Below are positions 8,090 through 16,500 of a stretch of DNA of 64,000 bases, piece by piece; the stretch's first letter is position 1; each line of letters opens with the position of its first letter. The stretch covers positions 1-64,000 of the forward strand of contig NZ_JAAKEI010000012.1 of assembly GCF_011039085.1 (NCBI RefSeq), read 5' to 3'. The position numbers and the translations under genes are program-made. The notes under the pieces are model-generated. The model was not told the DNA's origin, did no database searches, and worked only from the letters and a program-made list of their open reading frames with translations. The stretch is from Desulfovibrio sp. ZJ369 (GTDB lineage: Bacteria > Desulfobacterota > Desulfovibrionia > Desulfovibrionales > Desulfovibrionaceae).

Positions 8090-9040
8090 AACCATATCAA
8101 TGCCAGCCTCTACAGCAGCCTTGTCCATAATTTCCATTGCCCGGAGGTGGGATACCTTGAGGCTTTCAATTTGCTGGCGAGTTTCGGCATAGCCCTGCCC
8201 ATAGTCTGAAGCGATGGCATGTGCGTCCTGCTTAGGCGGAATTGCTTTGCCGGCAAAAGTCTCAAGCATCACGGTCAAGTCGTCATCATTGGCAGTCTGG
8301 GCTTTTTCCACCCTGGCCCTGTTTTCAGCAAAAACAGCTTTGATGGGTTTGTTTGCCCCCTGTTGCCGTGCAGCGGAAGCAGAAGAAACAGGGGATGGCG
8401 TGGCCGTCCCAGCTCTGGCGGCGTCTGTCCGTTGTGCTTTTTCCGCCACAGTAAAGCTGGAAGTAAATTCATTCTCAGTGCGGGCTATTTCCTGCTCCAT
8501 GTTGCCGATGATTTGCCCAAGCTGCTGCATGGCCTTGCGAATTTCGGCATACCGCTTGCTGTATTCCGGTTTGAGTATCTGACCATTTTCATAGGCGTTT
8601 CGCAGTTTTTCAAATTCGGCCATATAACATTCCATGCATTCATAGGCATAGAGCTGCAAGCGGTTTGCCTCTGTCAAATCCTGATTGGCTGTGATGCGGA
8701 TAGAAGCAAAGCGGGTATTTTCGTTATGAATCTGCTGCAATTTGGCAAAGCTGTAGCCCACGGCTGCGCCCGTCCCCGCGCCTACAGCCGCACCTACCAG
8801 TGGGCCAACAATATTGCCGGGCGTTACAACGATACCAATGACAGCCCCGCCCAATGCTCCCATCAGGGCAGCGCCAGCAGTTTGCTTTTGCAAATGCGAG
8901 GTGCTGTGCTGCATTTCCACAAGGGGGGACACGCATTGCCGATAGTAATGAGCATCTATGCGCGGCACATTTTGATTGGCGCAGCCAATGCATAGGCAGA
9001 ATGCCAGCAATAAGCATAATGTGACAATTTGCTTAGCCAT
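8087..9040 (-). CDS. Lipoprotein with glycine-zipper segment (paralogue of the 2886-3890 gene)
   Basis: A 317-residue protein with lipobox LCIGC (C20). A glycine zipper covers about residues 57-100 (GAALMGALGGAVIGIVV, GPLVGAAVGAGTGAAVGYSF). A helical alanine/glutamine-rich region follows. The N-terminal YYRQCVSP and C-terminal IMDKAAVEAGIDMV boxes match the lipoprotein at 2886-3890, but this copy is more G+C-rich and ends exactly at the shared IDMV, its stop being made by a repeat element. It overlaps the upstream lipoprotein gene by 8 bases. Function unknown. Confidence 0.8.
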   Translation of the reverse strand: MAKQIVTLCLLLAFCLCIGCANQNVPRIDAHYYRQCVSPLVEMQHSTSHLQKQTAGAALMGALGGAVIGIVVTPGNIVGPLVGAAVGAGTGAAVGYSFAKLQQIHNENTRFASIRITANQDLTEANRLQLYAYECMECYMAEFEKLRNAYENGQILKPEYSKRYAEIRKAMQQLGQIIGNMEQEIARTENEFTSSFTVAEKAQRTDAARAGTATPSPVSSASAARQQGANKPIKAVFAENRARVEKAQTANDDDLTVMLETFAGKAIPPKQDAHAIASDYGQGYAETRQQIESLKVSHLRAMEIMDKAAVEAGIDMV

Positions 9041-9797
9041 GATTCTTCTTTTCCGTTGTTTCTGTGCTGGTCTTTTGGAGTTTCTTGGATTCTATCGGCG
9101 GCAATACCTTGCGTTCTTCCTCTGTGTAATCCTGATTCTTTACCATGATATGCTTATCCACCAGTCTGTTATCTTTCAATTCAAGCAAAAACAAGAGTGG
9201 AGAATCTCCTCGGATAGTAGAAGGGAGACCAGAGGCATAAGGATGTTCATATTGCCATATTTCAGTTTTACCATACTCATGCACAAGCTGAGGTTTACCT
9301 ATTTGCCTGAAGATAGCTCCTGTGGAAGCCCCATTCTTTAAGTTTTGAAATGTTTGAATAAATTTGTCATCATCAACCTTATCTGGTGCCTTGATCAAAT
9401 CATATTTTGTTTGATAGCCTAATGAGTTTTCATTATACACAACATTTTTCAGTATTCCGTTTTTATTGAAAATGAAGAGGCAGGATTTAGCTGTTGAAAG
9501 CATATATTGGACTTCAGTTGTGAGTCCTGTACTCTTTTTTTCAAGGGGGACATCTTTTCTGAAGGTATACATGTATCCGATTAATCCGCTGTCTGACACA
9601 TATCTAACTGTTGGATATTGAAGGAATTTTAGCACATCAATATTTGTTGTCTCGCCAACCTTGGAATAAGCATATATACTTTCCTTTGTTTGCTGTGGGA
9701 ATGAAGATGGTTCTACTTTGTCTTCACTTTTATAGGCTTTATAGGCACATCCAGAGATAAATAACATTGACAGTATCAAAGCAGACATTATTTTCAT
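9033..9797 (-). CDS. Lipoprotein with BamE/SmpA-like modules
   Basis: A 254-residue protein with lipobox FISGC (C17). Two stretches resemble the small-lipoprotein fold of BamE/SmpA: KVGETTNIDVLKFLQYPTVR and ASTGAIFRQIGKPQLVHEYG followed by TEIWQYEHP. In BamE-like proteins this pattern (a turn, a short helix ending LGKP, then strands) is typical. The C-terminus is charged (KKLQKTSTETTEKKNHG). It follows the DUF4410-like lipoprotein by 3 bases and overlaps the next gene by 8, so it is firmly inside the operon. The fold assignment is tentative. Confidence 0.65.
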   Translation of the reverse strand: MKIMSALILSMLFISGCAYKAYKSEDKVEPSSFPQQTKESIYAYSKVGETTNIDVLKFLQYPTVRYVSDSGLIGYMYTFRKDVPLEKKSTGLTTEVQYMLSTAKSCLFIFNKNGILKNVVYNENSLGYQTKYDLIKAPDKVDDDKFIQTFQNLKNGASTGAIFRQIGKPQLVHEYGKTEIWQYEHPYASGLPSTIRGDSPLLFLLELKDNRLVDKHIMVKNQDYTEEERKVLPPIESKKLQKTSTETTEKKNHG

Positions 9798-9800
9798 GGC

Positions 9801-10472
9801 TTACTTCACTCCTTTTGAAGAGATAAAGGAACCCTTAATTACCTCTACAATCTTATACGCTGTTCCTTTTATTACAGAAGAACCTTTCCCCTCACTGGTC
9901 TCTTCTGCCATATCAGCAGCAGCCGTAATGCCTGTAGCTAATAGCCAAATAAGTGGATCCCCCCCAGAACTGTTAGACCCATAACGTTCTTCAGCACTTT
10001 CGGTGTCTCCAGAAGGGAGCTTAACTATACGGTTTGCAACAATATATTCACCGTTATGCTTTTTTATCGCACTGAGATAGGCCTCAACTCTCAATACACT
10101 GGTTCCACCATCTCCAAACCCGGTAATTCCTTGCAATGCTCTTTTTGCAGCACTTCCCGGTTGAAAATACTCTATATTTACAACAAGCATATATTTATTA
10201 ATATCTTGTTCATAATCTGTTAAATATAAATTTTCTTTTTTCAAATTTTCCACAAGCCTGGCATGGAGCAACTCTCCAACTTCTATGGCATTGGCAGAAC
10301 CTTCTTTATTATATTTTATTTTTCCAGTAACCTTAACATCAAGCAAGAATGGCTCTTCTATGCGCTCTGGATTATTTGCATCATAATACACCATATATGT
10401 TGTTTTTTGTATACATCCAAAAGACAGCATACTTGCTACAAGAATGGCAAGGCAGAAAATTTTTCTCATCAT
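9801..10472 (-). CDS. Lipoprotein, possibly DUF4410-like
   Basis: A 223-residue protein with lipobox LSFGC (C20). The order of elements (a soluble domain with LHARLVENLKKENLYL, then EYFQPGSAAKRALQGITGFG and SVLRVEAYLSAI, then a Gly/Ala-rich C-terminal helix) is similar to DUF4410-type outer-membrane-associated lipoproteins, from memory. It lies 54 bases downstream of the FGE-like gene and 3 bases before the BamE-like gene. No function is known. Confidence 0.6.
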   Translation of the reverse strand: MMRKIFCLAILVASMLSFGCIQKTTYMVYYDANNPERIEEPFLLDVKVTGKIKYNKEGSANAIEVGELLHARLVENLKKENLYLTDYEQDINKYMLVVNIEYFQPGSAAKRALQGITGFGDGGTSVLRVEAYLSAIKKHNGEYIVANRIVKLPSGDTESAEERYGSNSSGGDPLIWLLATGITAAADMAEETSEGKGSSVIKGTAYKIVEVIKGSFISSKGVK

Positions 10473-10526
10473 CTCCCCCCCAGAGAATTTTTTGCGTCAA
10501 TACCGTACGAAAACTCACGCATTGCC

Positions 10527-12290
10527 TTAGGTTTTTACATTCCAATATGCCATCAGCCTTTGCAGCAGCCAATCCGGCAGCATATCCTGCAAGTCCTGCC
10601 TGTCTGTTCTCTGGGCAGCCAGTCCATAGCTCCCTGCAATATGTTTCTGTAAAACGGCCAAACGGCGGCCCATACTGCGACTGAAGCCATCATCATGGGA
10701 AAACTGCACGTGCAATGCTTCAATTTGCTGCAGCATCCGTCCCGTATCCATTTGGGAAGCAGATCTGAGCATATTGCGGTAATAGTAGAGTGCGCCCTGG
10801 ATCCCTTTTACAAATCCGCTGATTTCGTGCCGCATCTTGTCTGTTTTGTGTTCACTGGCGCGTTGCTCTTCAGGTGAAAGGGCTTGAAAAGCCTCCATGA
10901 GCTTAATGAGCTGGTAGCAACGGGAAGCGTAGTTGGCGATAGTTTCCAGCGAGAAGGCAGCCCCCAGAAGCATTTCGCGCATCATGCGTTCTTCGTTGAC
11001 GTTGACCTGCTCATGGTAACGCGCTGCCACTTCTTCTGCTTCAGCCAGCCGCTGACGCAGGATCGGGCTTTCCACTTCACGCACGACTTCGCGAATCAGT
11101 ATCCTGACGTCCTGCTTTGGTGCATCTTGCGCAGCCTGTGGACTGCGGCGTTCTTCCCATTCATGTTGCAGTGTTTCCTGCTTGTCTTTGGGGGTAAGAA
11201 TCGTACCGATGCTGATACGGAAGCCCAAATCATCTCTGCGCTGGGCAGCTCCATCAGTATAGTAGGCAGCCTCTATCCGTCGCCCCGGATGCAGACTGTT
11301 TTCAGAAAAGGCCCGCCAGCTTCCCCCCTTGATGACAAAGCCCCCCTGATTGCCCATGAGATGCCCTGCTGACACCAACTGGAATGGTGTCTGTACCATT
11401 TCGGCACAGTTGCCGAGCATATCGTGGAGGAAGAGCGGGTTGGCCTTGCGGGAGCCGATGGCTGCCATGCTGGTCAGACTGGCGTCATACTGCGCGGCAA
11501 TGATGTATTCGCTCATGTTGGCATTATCCGGCACCGGATGCAGGCGGGTACGTTCACGCTCCACGGCACTGACCCTGTGGCCTCCACGAGCTGCATACTC
11601 CCATTCAGCTTCGGTGGGCAGGCGTAAATAGGAAGAACGCCGTTCCTGCTGAAAATAGGGCAGGTATGCCGGATGGTTCTGCATCAGCCATTCCGAATAG
11701 CGGCGGGTAAACTCCAATGCTTCAAACCAGGAGACATTGCTGACAGGCTTGTCATCTCCTGCCTTGATACGGAATGTTCCCTCTTCCATCACAGCACGCC
11801 ATTGTCCCTGGCTGACCTCATACTTGCCAATGAAATAGAGGAAGCTGCGCAGTCCGTTGCTGGCAGAAGCTCCACTGGCAGGGTCTGCCTGAAGCCAGCC
11901 CTGCACGCTCTGTCCCCAACTGGGCGGGATGTCACTCAATTCAAAAGGAGCATTGACCGAAGCTGTATAGCGGCGTTCCGCCCATGCCTCAAAAATGGTA
12001 TTTCCGCTGTCTGCCTGTGCTGCCACGCCAAAGGGTTGCTGCACGTCATCAAAATACCCCCTGGCAGGGACGCAGACTGCCCGCAAAACCATTTGCAAGC
12101 CACCAGGCATGGGCAAAATGATGTCGCCTTCTGCGGGGCTGGGATTGGAAATTTTCTGAACCGAAGGCAGTTCGCTCTTGCCTGTCAGCCGCAGGGCGGC
12201 ACTGGAGACTGGCACGGCAGGAATAAGCAGAAAACAGCCAGCCAGCAGCAGTGCCAGACTGCAACGGCAACAACGGACGGCATCAGGCAT
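10527..12290 (-). CDS. Periplasmic FGE/SUMF1-domain protein (TagR-like)
   Basis: A 587-residue protein with a signal peptide (CSLALLLAGCFLLIPAVPVSSA). Residues about 145-370 form a formylglycine-generating-enzyme fold: FIGKYEVSQGQWRAVM, PVSNVSWFEALEF, LRLPTEAEWEYAARGG, LGNCAEMV in place of the usual GNVWEW, GGSWRAF and DDLGFRIS. About 200 helical residues follow. The ATG at 12290 overlaps the end of the ABC gene by 8 bases (ATGCCTGATGCC), indicating coupling; the frame is open further upstream but only inside the ABC gene. In Pseudomonas, TagR is a periplasmic FGE-domain protein working with TagQ, TagS, TagT and PpkA. The partner genes around it are why I propose a TagR-like, non-enzymatic sensing role. 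Confidence 0.75.
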   Translation of the reverse strand: MPDAVRCCRCSLALLLAGCFLLIPAVPVSSAALRLTGKSELPSVQKISNPSPAEGDIILPMPGGLQMVLRAVCVPARGYFDDVQQPFGVAAQADSGNTIFEAWAERRYTASVNAPFELSDIPPSWGQSVQGWLQADPASGASASNGLRSFLYFIGKYEVSQGQWRAVMEEGTFRIKAGDDKPVSNVSWFEALEFTRRYSEWLMQNHPAYLPYFQQERRSSYLRLPTEAEWEYAARGGHRVSAVERERTRLHPVPDNANMSEYIIAAQYDASLTSMAAIGSRKANPLFLHDMLGNCAEMVQTPFQLVSAGHLMGNQGGFVIKGGSWRAFSENSLHPGRRIEAAYYTDGAAQRRDDLGFRISIGTILTPKDKQETLQHEWEERRSPQAAQDAPKQDVRILIREVVREVESPILRQRLAEAEEVAARYHEQVNVNEERMMREMLLGAAFSLETIANYASRCYQLIKLMEAFQALSPEEQRASEHKTDKMRHEISGFVKGIQGALYYYRNMLRSASQMDTGRMLQQIEALHVQFSHDDGFSRSMGRRLAVLQKHIAGSYGLAAQRTDRQDLQDMLPDWLLQRLMAYWNVKT

Positions 12291-14334
12291 CACGGCGCAA
12301 AACCTCCGCAGGTTGGAGTCTGAGCAGATGGCGACAGGCAGAAACACCGCACAGGCAGGATAATACGAGTGCGCCAATGTAAAGCATGGCCACCTGTTCG
12401 CCAGGCAGGGAACAGGCACTTTCACCCGCCAGGAGCCACGGCCCGGCGACCATATCCAGCAGCATTGCCGCACAACCATAAAAGACAAGTGATGCCGATG
12501 CCGCCAGCAGTGCTACGAAGCCCATTTGCAGCAGGGGCAAGGCAAGGAGTTCCCCGCGCTTCAGCCCCATGAGGCTGCCCTGCGCGTACATACGGGCCTT
12601 GCGGCTCACATTGGCCACAGACAGACTGACCAGAGAGAAAGCCATACCCGCCAGAGTCACCCCGCCGACCAGCAGGGTCGTGAGTGTCAAGGCATGTTTC
12701 AGCCCCTGGATGGTTTCCACTTCACGGGCGAAAGTGTAGGCGTCAATCCCGCGCTGTTTGAGAGCATCACGCATGGGAATAACGTCATCCAGACTGTTCA
12801 CATACATACGAAAGCCCGCATAGCTGCGATCCTGTTCCGCAGGTTCCGGCAAACCTGACCAGCCAAGCCGTGATACTTCATACCCGTCCCGATAGCGTTC
12901 CATATCCAGCAAGAGAGGCAGCGGCAGGTAGATACGGCTTTTCCAGTCTGCCGCATCCGGCAAAATGGCATGGAGGCGGACACGGCAAACAGCCTCCTGA
13001 GCCTTGCCATCATGCCGCCGGGTAACAACTAACGTCAGCTCCTGTCCCGGCACTGCCTTCGGCATGGAGCGAGCCAGTTCCTGCGTGATGACAGCTCCAT
13101 GTTCTGACGGTACTGAAGCGTACCGCTCAAGCAGTGGGTCTCCCGCAGCTGTTGGCAGCACGTCAGCCAGAACAGGGGGACGCCCCTCACGCTGGACTTG
13201 CACAGTGCTGGCAAGGGTGCGGGTCAGCGGAACCACAAAGGCCACTGAAGGCAAGGCCGCCAGTTCCGCAATATCCTGCTCTGAATGGCGTTGGCTGCTA
13301 TAGGGGTTGACCGCCAGGGCCGCCGGATTATCCAACAGCCGTTGCGACAGGATGCTGACAACGCCGGCCCGCAATCCTCCCAAAACCATGAGCGGGGTCA
13401 GGGCAGCGGCAAAGGCGAGTACCGCGCAGAAAGAAAGGGAACGTTCATGCCAGAAGTCCCGCCATGCCAGCAAAGCTGCGAGACGTAAATCGGGGCGGTG
13501 CGGACAGGAGGGGGCATGGGTCACACGGCTTTGAGTGTCGGCCTCCTGCCCGTCAGCCGTTGATTCGTCTGTATTGGAGGATGAGCCGACCGTTGCGGAT
13601 GGAAGGGCAAGGCTATAACGAATTTCGCGTGCTGCAACTGTGGGAGCTGCCTGCATGGCAAAAGCGGGAATCCCCACAGCATTGAGCAAGGCGTGGTCAT
13701 GGCTGACAACCACCAGGGCTGCGCCAAACTTCCGCGATCCTTCCAGCATGAGACGCATGACCGTGCGGGCCGCATCAGGGTCAAGTGCCGAGGTTGGTTC
13801 GTCTGCCAGAATAAGGGCCGGGCGATGGGCCAACGCACGGGCTACGGCGGTACGCTGCCGCTCTCCATAGGACAGGTTTTCCGGCAGACTGTGTGCCAGA
13901 TGCTCCAAGCCTAAGAAATGCAACAACTCCGCTACACGCTCTCGCCCTGTCCCCTCATATTGTTCGGTAAGGCGCAGTGGCAGTGCAATATTGTCCTGCA
14001 CGCTCAAAAAAGGATAGAGCCCTCCTGCCTGATGCACGAAGCCCATATACTTGCGGCGCACGACCGGCAATGTACCGTGTGCGTCTGACTGCCAAAGCCC
14101 GGCAAGGTCGTAAGATTTCCCCTGGCAATGCAGACTGAAGCAGTCCGCACTGTCTGGCCGGGTCAACAGGGCCAGCATTTCCAATAGAGAACTTTTGCCG
14201 CAGCCACTTGGCCCGGTAATCCCCACAGCATCGCCGGGGTAGAGGCGCAGACACTCCAGGCAAGCACGGAAAATACGCGATCGTGCTGTATGGCACTTGT
14301 TTAAGGCGCGCATTTCCAGCAGCGGCAGAGCCAT
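12283..14334 (-). CDS. ABC transporter ATPase-permease fusion (TagT-TagS/MacB-like)
   Basis: A 683-residue fusion. The N-terminal ATPase has Walker A GPSGCGKSS (41-49), Q-loop GFVHQAGG, signature LSYGERQ (154-160), Walker B ALILADEPTSALD (from 173) and the switch His in VVVSHDH. After a linker comes an FtsX/MacB-type permease: a first membrane helix near residue 295, a large periplasmic domain, then three membrane helices near the C-terminus. In type VI post-translational control TagT (ATPase) and TagS (permease) are separate proteins; here they are one chain in the reverse order to MacB-style exporters with a separate ATPase. It is coupled by overlap to the FGE-like gene and follows the vWA gene across a repeat element. 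A LolCD-like or mechanotransmission role is equally possible. Confidence 0.8.
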   Translation of the reverse strand: MALPLLEMRALNKCHTARSRIFRACLECLRLYPGDAVGITGPSGCGKSSLLEMLALLTRPDSADCFSLHCQGKSYDLAGLWQSDAHGTLPVVRRKYMGFVHQAGGLYPFLSVQDNIALPLRLTEQYEGTGRERVAELLHFLGLEHLAHSLPENLSYGERQRTAVARALAHRPALILADEPTSALDPDAARTVMRLMLEGSRKFGAALVVVSHDHALLNAVGIPAFAMQAAPTVAAREIRYSLALPSATVGSSSNTDESTADGQEADTQSRVTHAPSCPHRPDLRLAALLAWRDFWHERSLSFCAVLAFAAALTPLMVLGGLRAGVVSILSQRLLDNPAALAVNPYSSQRHSEQDIAELAALPSVAFVVPLTRTLASTVQVQREGRPPVLADVLPTAAGDPLLERYASVPSEHGAVITQELARSMPKAVPGQELTLVVTRRHDGKAQEAVCRVRLHAILPDAADWKSRIYLPLPLLLDMERYRDGYEVSRLGWSGLPEPAEQDRSYAGFRMYVNSLDDVIPMRDALKQRGIDAYTFAREVETIQGLKHALTLTTLLVGGVTLAGMAFSLVSLSVANVSRKARMYAQGSLMGLKRGELLALPLLQMGFVALLAASASLVFYGCAAMLLDMVAGPWLLAGESACSLPGEQVAMLYIGALVLSCLCGVSACRHLLRLQPAEVLRRDA

Positions 14335-14347
14335 GACCGTAATCCTT

Positions 14348-14499
14348 GCTAGAACATTTTGCTTTTGAAATTATTCAATTTCAAAAGCGGCGCTGCCATC
14401 ATTTCGCCTGAAAAGCGTGGTTTTCAGGCTCATTCGGCGCGAGCGTCCGCTCCCGCGGCCGCCAGAGCGTTTAGCTCATTTCATGAGCAAAACGCTCTA
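14348..14499. repeat. TAGAGC-family composite element, shorter copy of the one at 47.2-47.6 kb
   Basis: From the right: TAGAGCGTTTTGC hairpin, then GGCGGCCGCGGGAGCGG, a GCCTGAAAA/TTTTCAGGC hairpin, GCGAAATGATGGCAGCGCCG and a CTTTTGAAATT/AATTTCAAAAG hairpin. The outer blocks match those of the 47.2-47.6 kb element. Its first three bases form the UAG stop of the vWA gene (14497-14499). It interrupts the spacing between the vWA gene and the ABC gene. Confidence 0.8.
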
Positions 14500-16491
14500 A
14501 GGCAGTGAGCTTAAAGGCACACGATACAGGGCTTCAGCGGGATCGGCGGCACCAAACGAAACCCAATTATCCGTATCGTTGTGGTATTCAGCGTAAAGGC
14601 GCATCTTGGCTTCCAGCGAATAGATCAGTTCATCCTGTTCGCGGGCGCTCATGGCTATCCACCGCGCCTCAGTCAGATTCATCACCTGGCTTTTATAGGG
14701 CAAACCCTCAAGAAATTCCGGCAGCAAGCCCTGGGAAAACAGGTTGTCGCCTGACGCCCTTTGCAAACGCTCCGGGTCTCGTAATGTCTGGGAGGAAAGT
14801 GACACAATACGCTGGAACAGGCCGCGGCTGTCTGCACTGCGGGACGCGCGGGCAGCGTCCACCAGCAAGCCTATCTGTCGTGCCAGAGTATTGAGCTGGT
14901 GTTTGTTCAACAGAACAGCGGGCATCAGGGCATCTGTGGGTCTGCCTTGCACCAGGGCATTCAAATCTTTATCAGCCACCCATGCCTGCACAAGCTGGGG
15001 GGCAGCGGTCTGCTGACGTTTTCCGGCAAACTCAAGATATGCTGAGTAGCCAAGGCATTCGCCCAACCAGGCTGCCGTTTCTTCCGGCGAAGAAGCCGCT
15101 GCCGACATGGGCTTGGGAACAGGAACTCCGGCTGCTGCCTTGGCTACGGATTTTTGCAGGATATTCACCAGGGCCGTGGCAATACGTCCAAATTGCTGGC
15201 TGGCGACCTGGGCATTTTGTACAGGCAGGGCGATATATGTGCATTTTACACGCCCATCGCGAACAGTGGTCAACTGCTTGTACTGATTGACCACATCCGG
15301 CATGTTGTGGCGTTTTCCCTGAGCCGTCTGAAGATGAATAACCACTAGCCGTATCCCTTTCTGAGCCAGCAGGTCTGCCATCTCCCTTTCAGTCAGGCCC
15401 GTCGATGAAAGCGGATCACTATTGCGGATGGCCCCGGCATCGGTGATCATCACGGCCACCTTCACGGTGTAAGGTGACCAGTCAAGGCCGTCCACGGCTG
15501 CCTTGATGCCCGCAAAAGCATCTTCATTAAAAGAATGGGTAGAAACAGTGGCCTCAGCCATATGTGCAAGGCGTTCCTCTGCTGAAGCCCGCATGGAAAC
15601 TGTCGTGAACGGGGCTACCACAGATGAAACATATTCCAGCCGCGCGTCATGGCGCGTACTGTTGCGGTAGGCCACAACAGCAAAGGAAACATCATTGGCA
15701 ATACTGCTTTGGCCTAAAGCATCATAGGCATCACTGACAAACTTTTTGGTCTGTTCAATGTATGGCCCCATTGAAATAGTGGTATCCACAATGAAGGCCA
15801 CACCCGCTGAAAATTTGGGCGCAGGCGCAGGGGCGGGGTACTGCGCCTGCTGGGGCGCCTGCTTTTTTCCGGGGTCTATGACTCCGACATTAAGGAGGCG
15901 CAAGTTATACTGCTCGTATTCATCAGAAAACGAGAATATGGGCATGAGATAAAATTGTTTGCGTGGGATTGCGGCATCCGTTGGCTCACTTGCCAGCACC
16001 GGACTGTCAGGGCCAGACGCACTGCGCTGAAGGTTGTCCACTGCCAAACGCATATCTTCGGCCCGCACCAGGTTATCCAGGGCTGAGTAATCCTGGAAAA
16101 ACAGAACAGGATCGCGTCCCATACGGTCAGTGAACATCAGGGTCAGAGCCTTGTCCCAAGACGAACACTGACTTTGCCGCAGCCAGCCGGATTGCTCAGC
16201 TCCACTACTGGCCGGGGAAACCTCAAGCCATTCCTCTCCGTTGAGCACCTGTCGGGAATACACATAGAACGGGGTGAAAGCCCGCACATTACGCATCCCC
16301 GCTTCACCAGCCCGGAAGGAAAGCATTGCGCCTGGATGGCTGATAACTCGCTGGTACAATGACCTTTTGCCCTCCTGCACCAGGGGGAGGCGACTCTGCG
16401 CTGTCTGAGGCAAAGACTGGCAGGGTGCTGCCCGGACAGCCAGCAAAAGGGGCAGGAGCAGAAAGATGAAGTAAGGTTTCCGCGCTTGCAT
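14497..16491 (-). CDS. Periplasmic von Willebrand A protein, PpkA-C-terminus-like
   Basis: A 664-residue protein with a signal peptide (FIFLLLPLLLAVRAAPC). Residues about 35-190 (GKRSLYQRVISHPGAMLSF, FYVYSRQVLNGEEWLEV) look like the SH3-like region ahead of the vWA domain in the periplasmic half of PpkA. The vWA domain starts near 228: GVAFIVDTTISM gives a metal-site variant of DxSxS (D236, T238, S240), and KVAVMITDAGA carries the later Asp. The C-terminal 200 residues are helical. PpkA of type VI systems joins a cytoplasmic Thr kinase to such a domain; here the kinase is absent and a signal peptide replaces it. The gene lies 9 bases downstream of the TagQ-like lipoprotein. Family placement is from memory. 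Confidence 0.7.
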   Translation of the reverse strand: MQARKPYFIFLLLPLLLAVRAAPCQSLPQTAQSRLPLVQEGKRSLYQRVISHPGAMLSFRAGEAGMRNVRAFTPFYVYSRQVLNGEEWLEVSPASSGAEQSGWLRQSQCSSWDKALTLMFTDRMGRDPVLFFQDYSALDNLVRAEDMRLAVDNLQRSASGPDSPVLASEPTDAAIPRKQFYLMPIFSFSDEYEQYNLRLLNVGVIDPGKKQAPQQAQYPAPAPAPKFSAGVAFIVDTTISMGPYIEQTKKFVSDAYDALGQSSIANDVSFAVVAYRNSTRHDARLEYVSSVVAPFTTVSMRASAEERLAHMAEATVSTHSFNEDAFAGIKAAVDGLDWSPYTVKVAVMITDAGAIRNSDPLSSTGLTEREMADLLAQKGIRLVVIHLQTAQGKRHNMPDVVNQYKQLTTVRDGRVKCTYIALPVQNAQVASQQFGRIATALVNILQKSVAKAAAGVPVPKPMSAAASSPEETAAWLGECLGYSAYLEFAGKRQQTAAPQLVQAWVADKDLNALVQGRPTDALMPAVLLNKHQLNTLARQIGLLVDAARASRSADSRGLFQRIVSLSSQTLRDPERLQRASGDNLFSQGLLPEFLEGLPYKSQVMNLTEARWIAMSAREQDELIYSLEAKMRLYAEYHNDTDNWVSFGAADPAEALYRVPLSSLP

Positions 16492-16500
16492 GGGACACCT

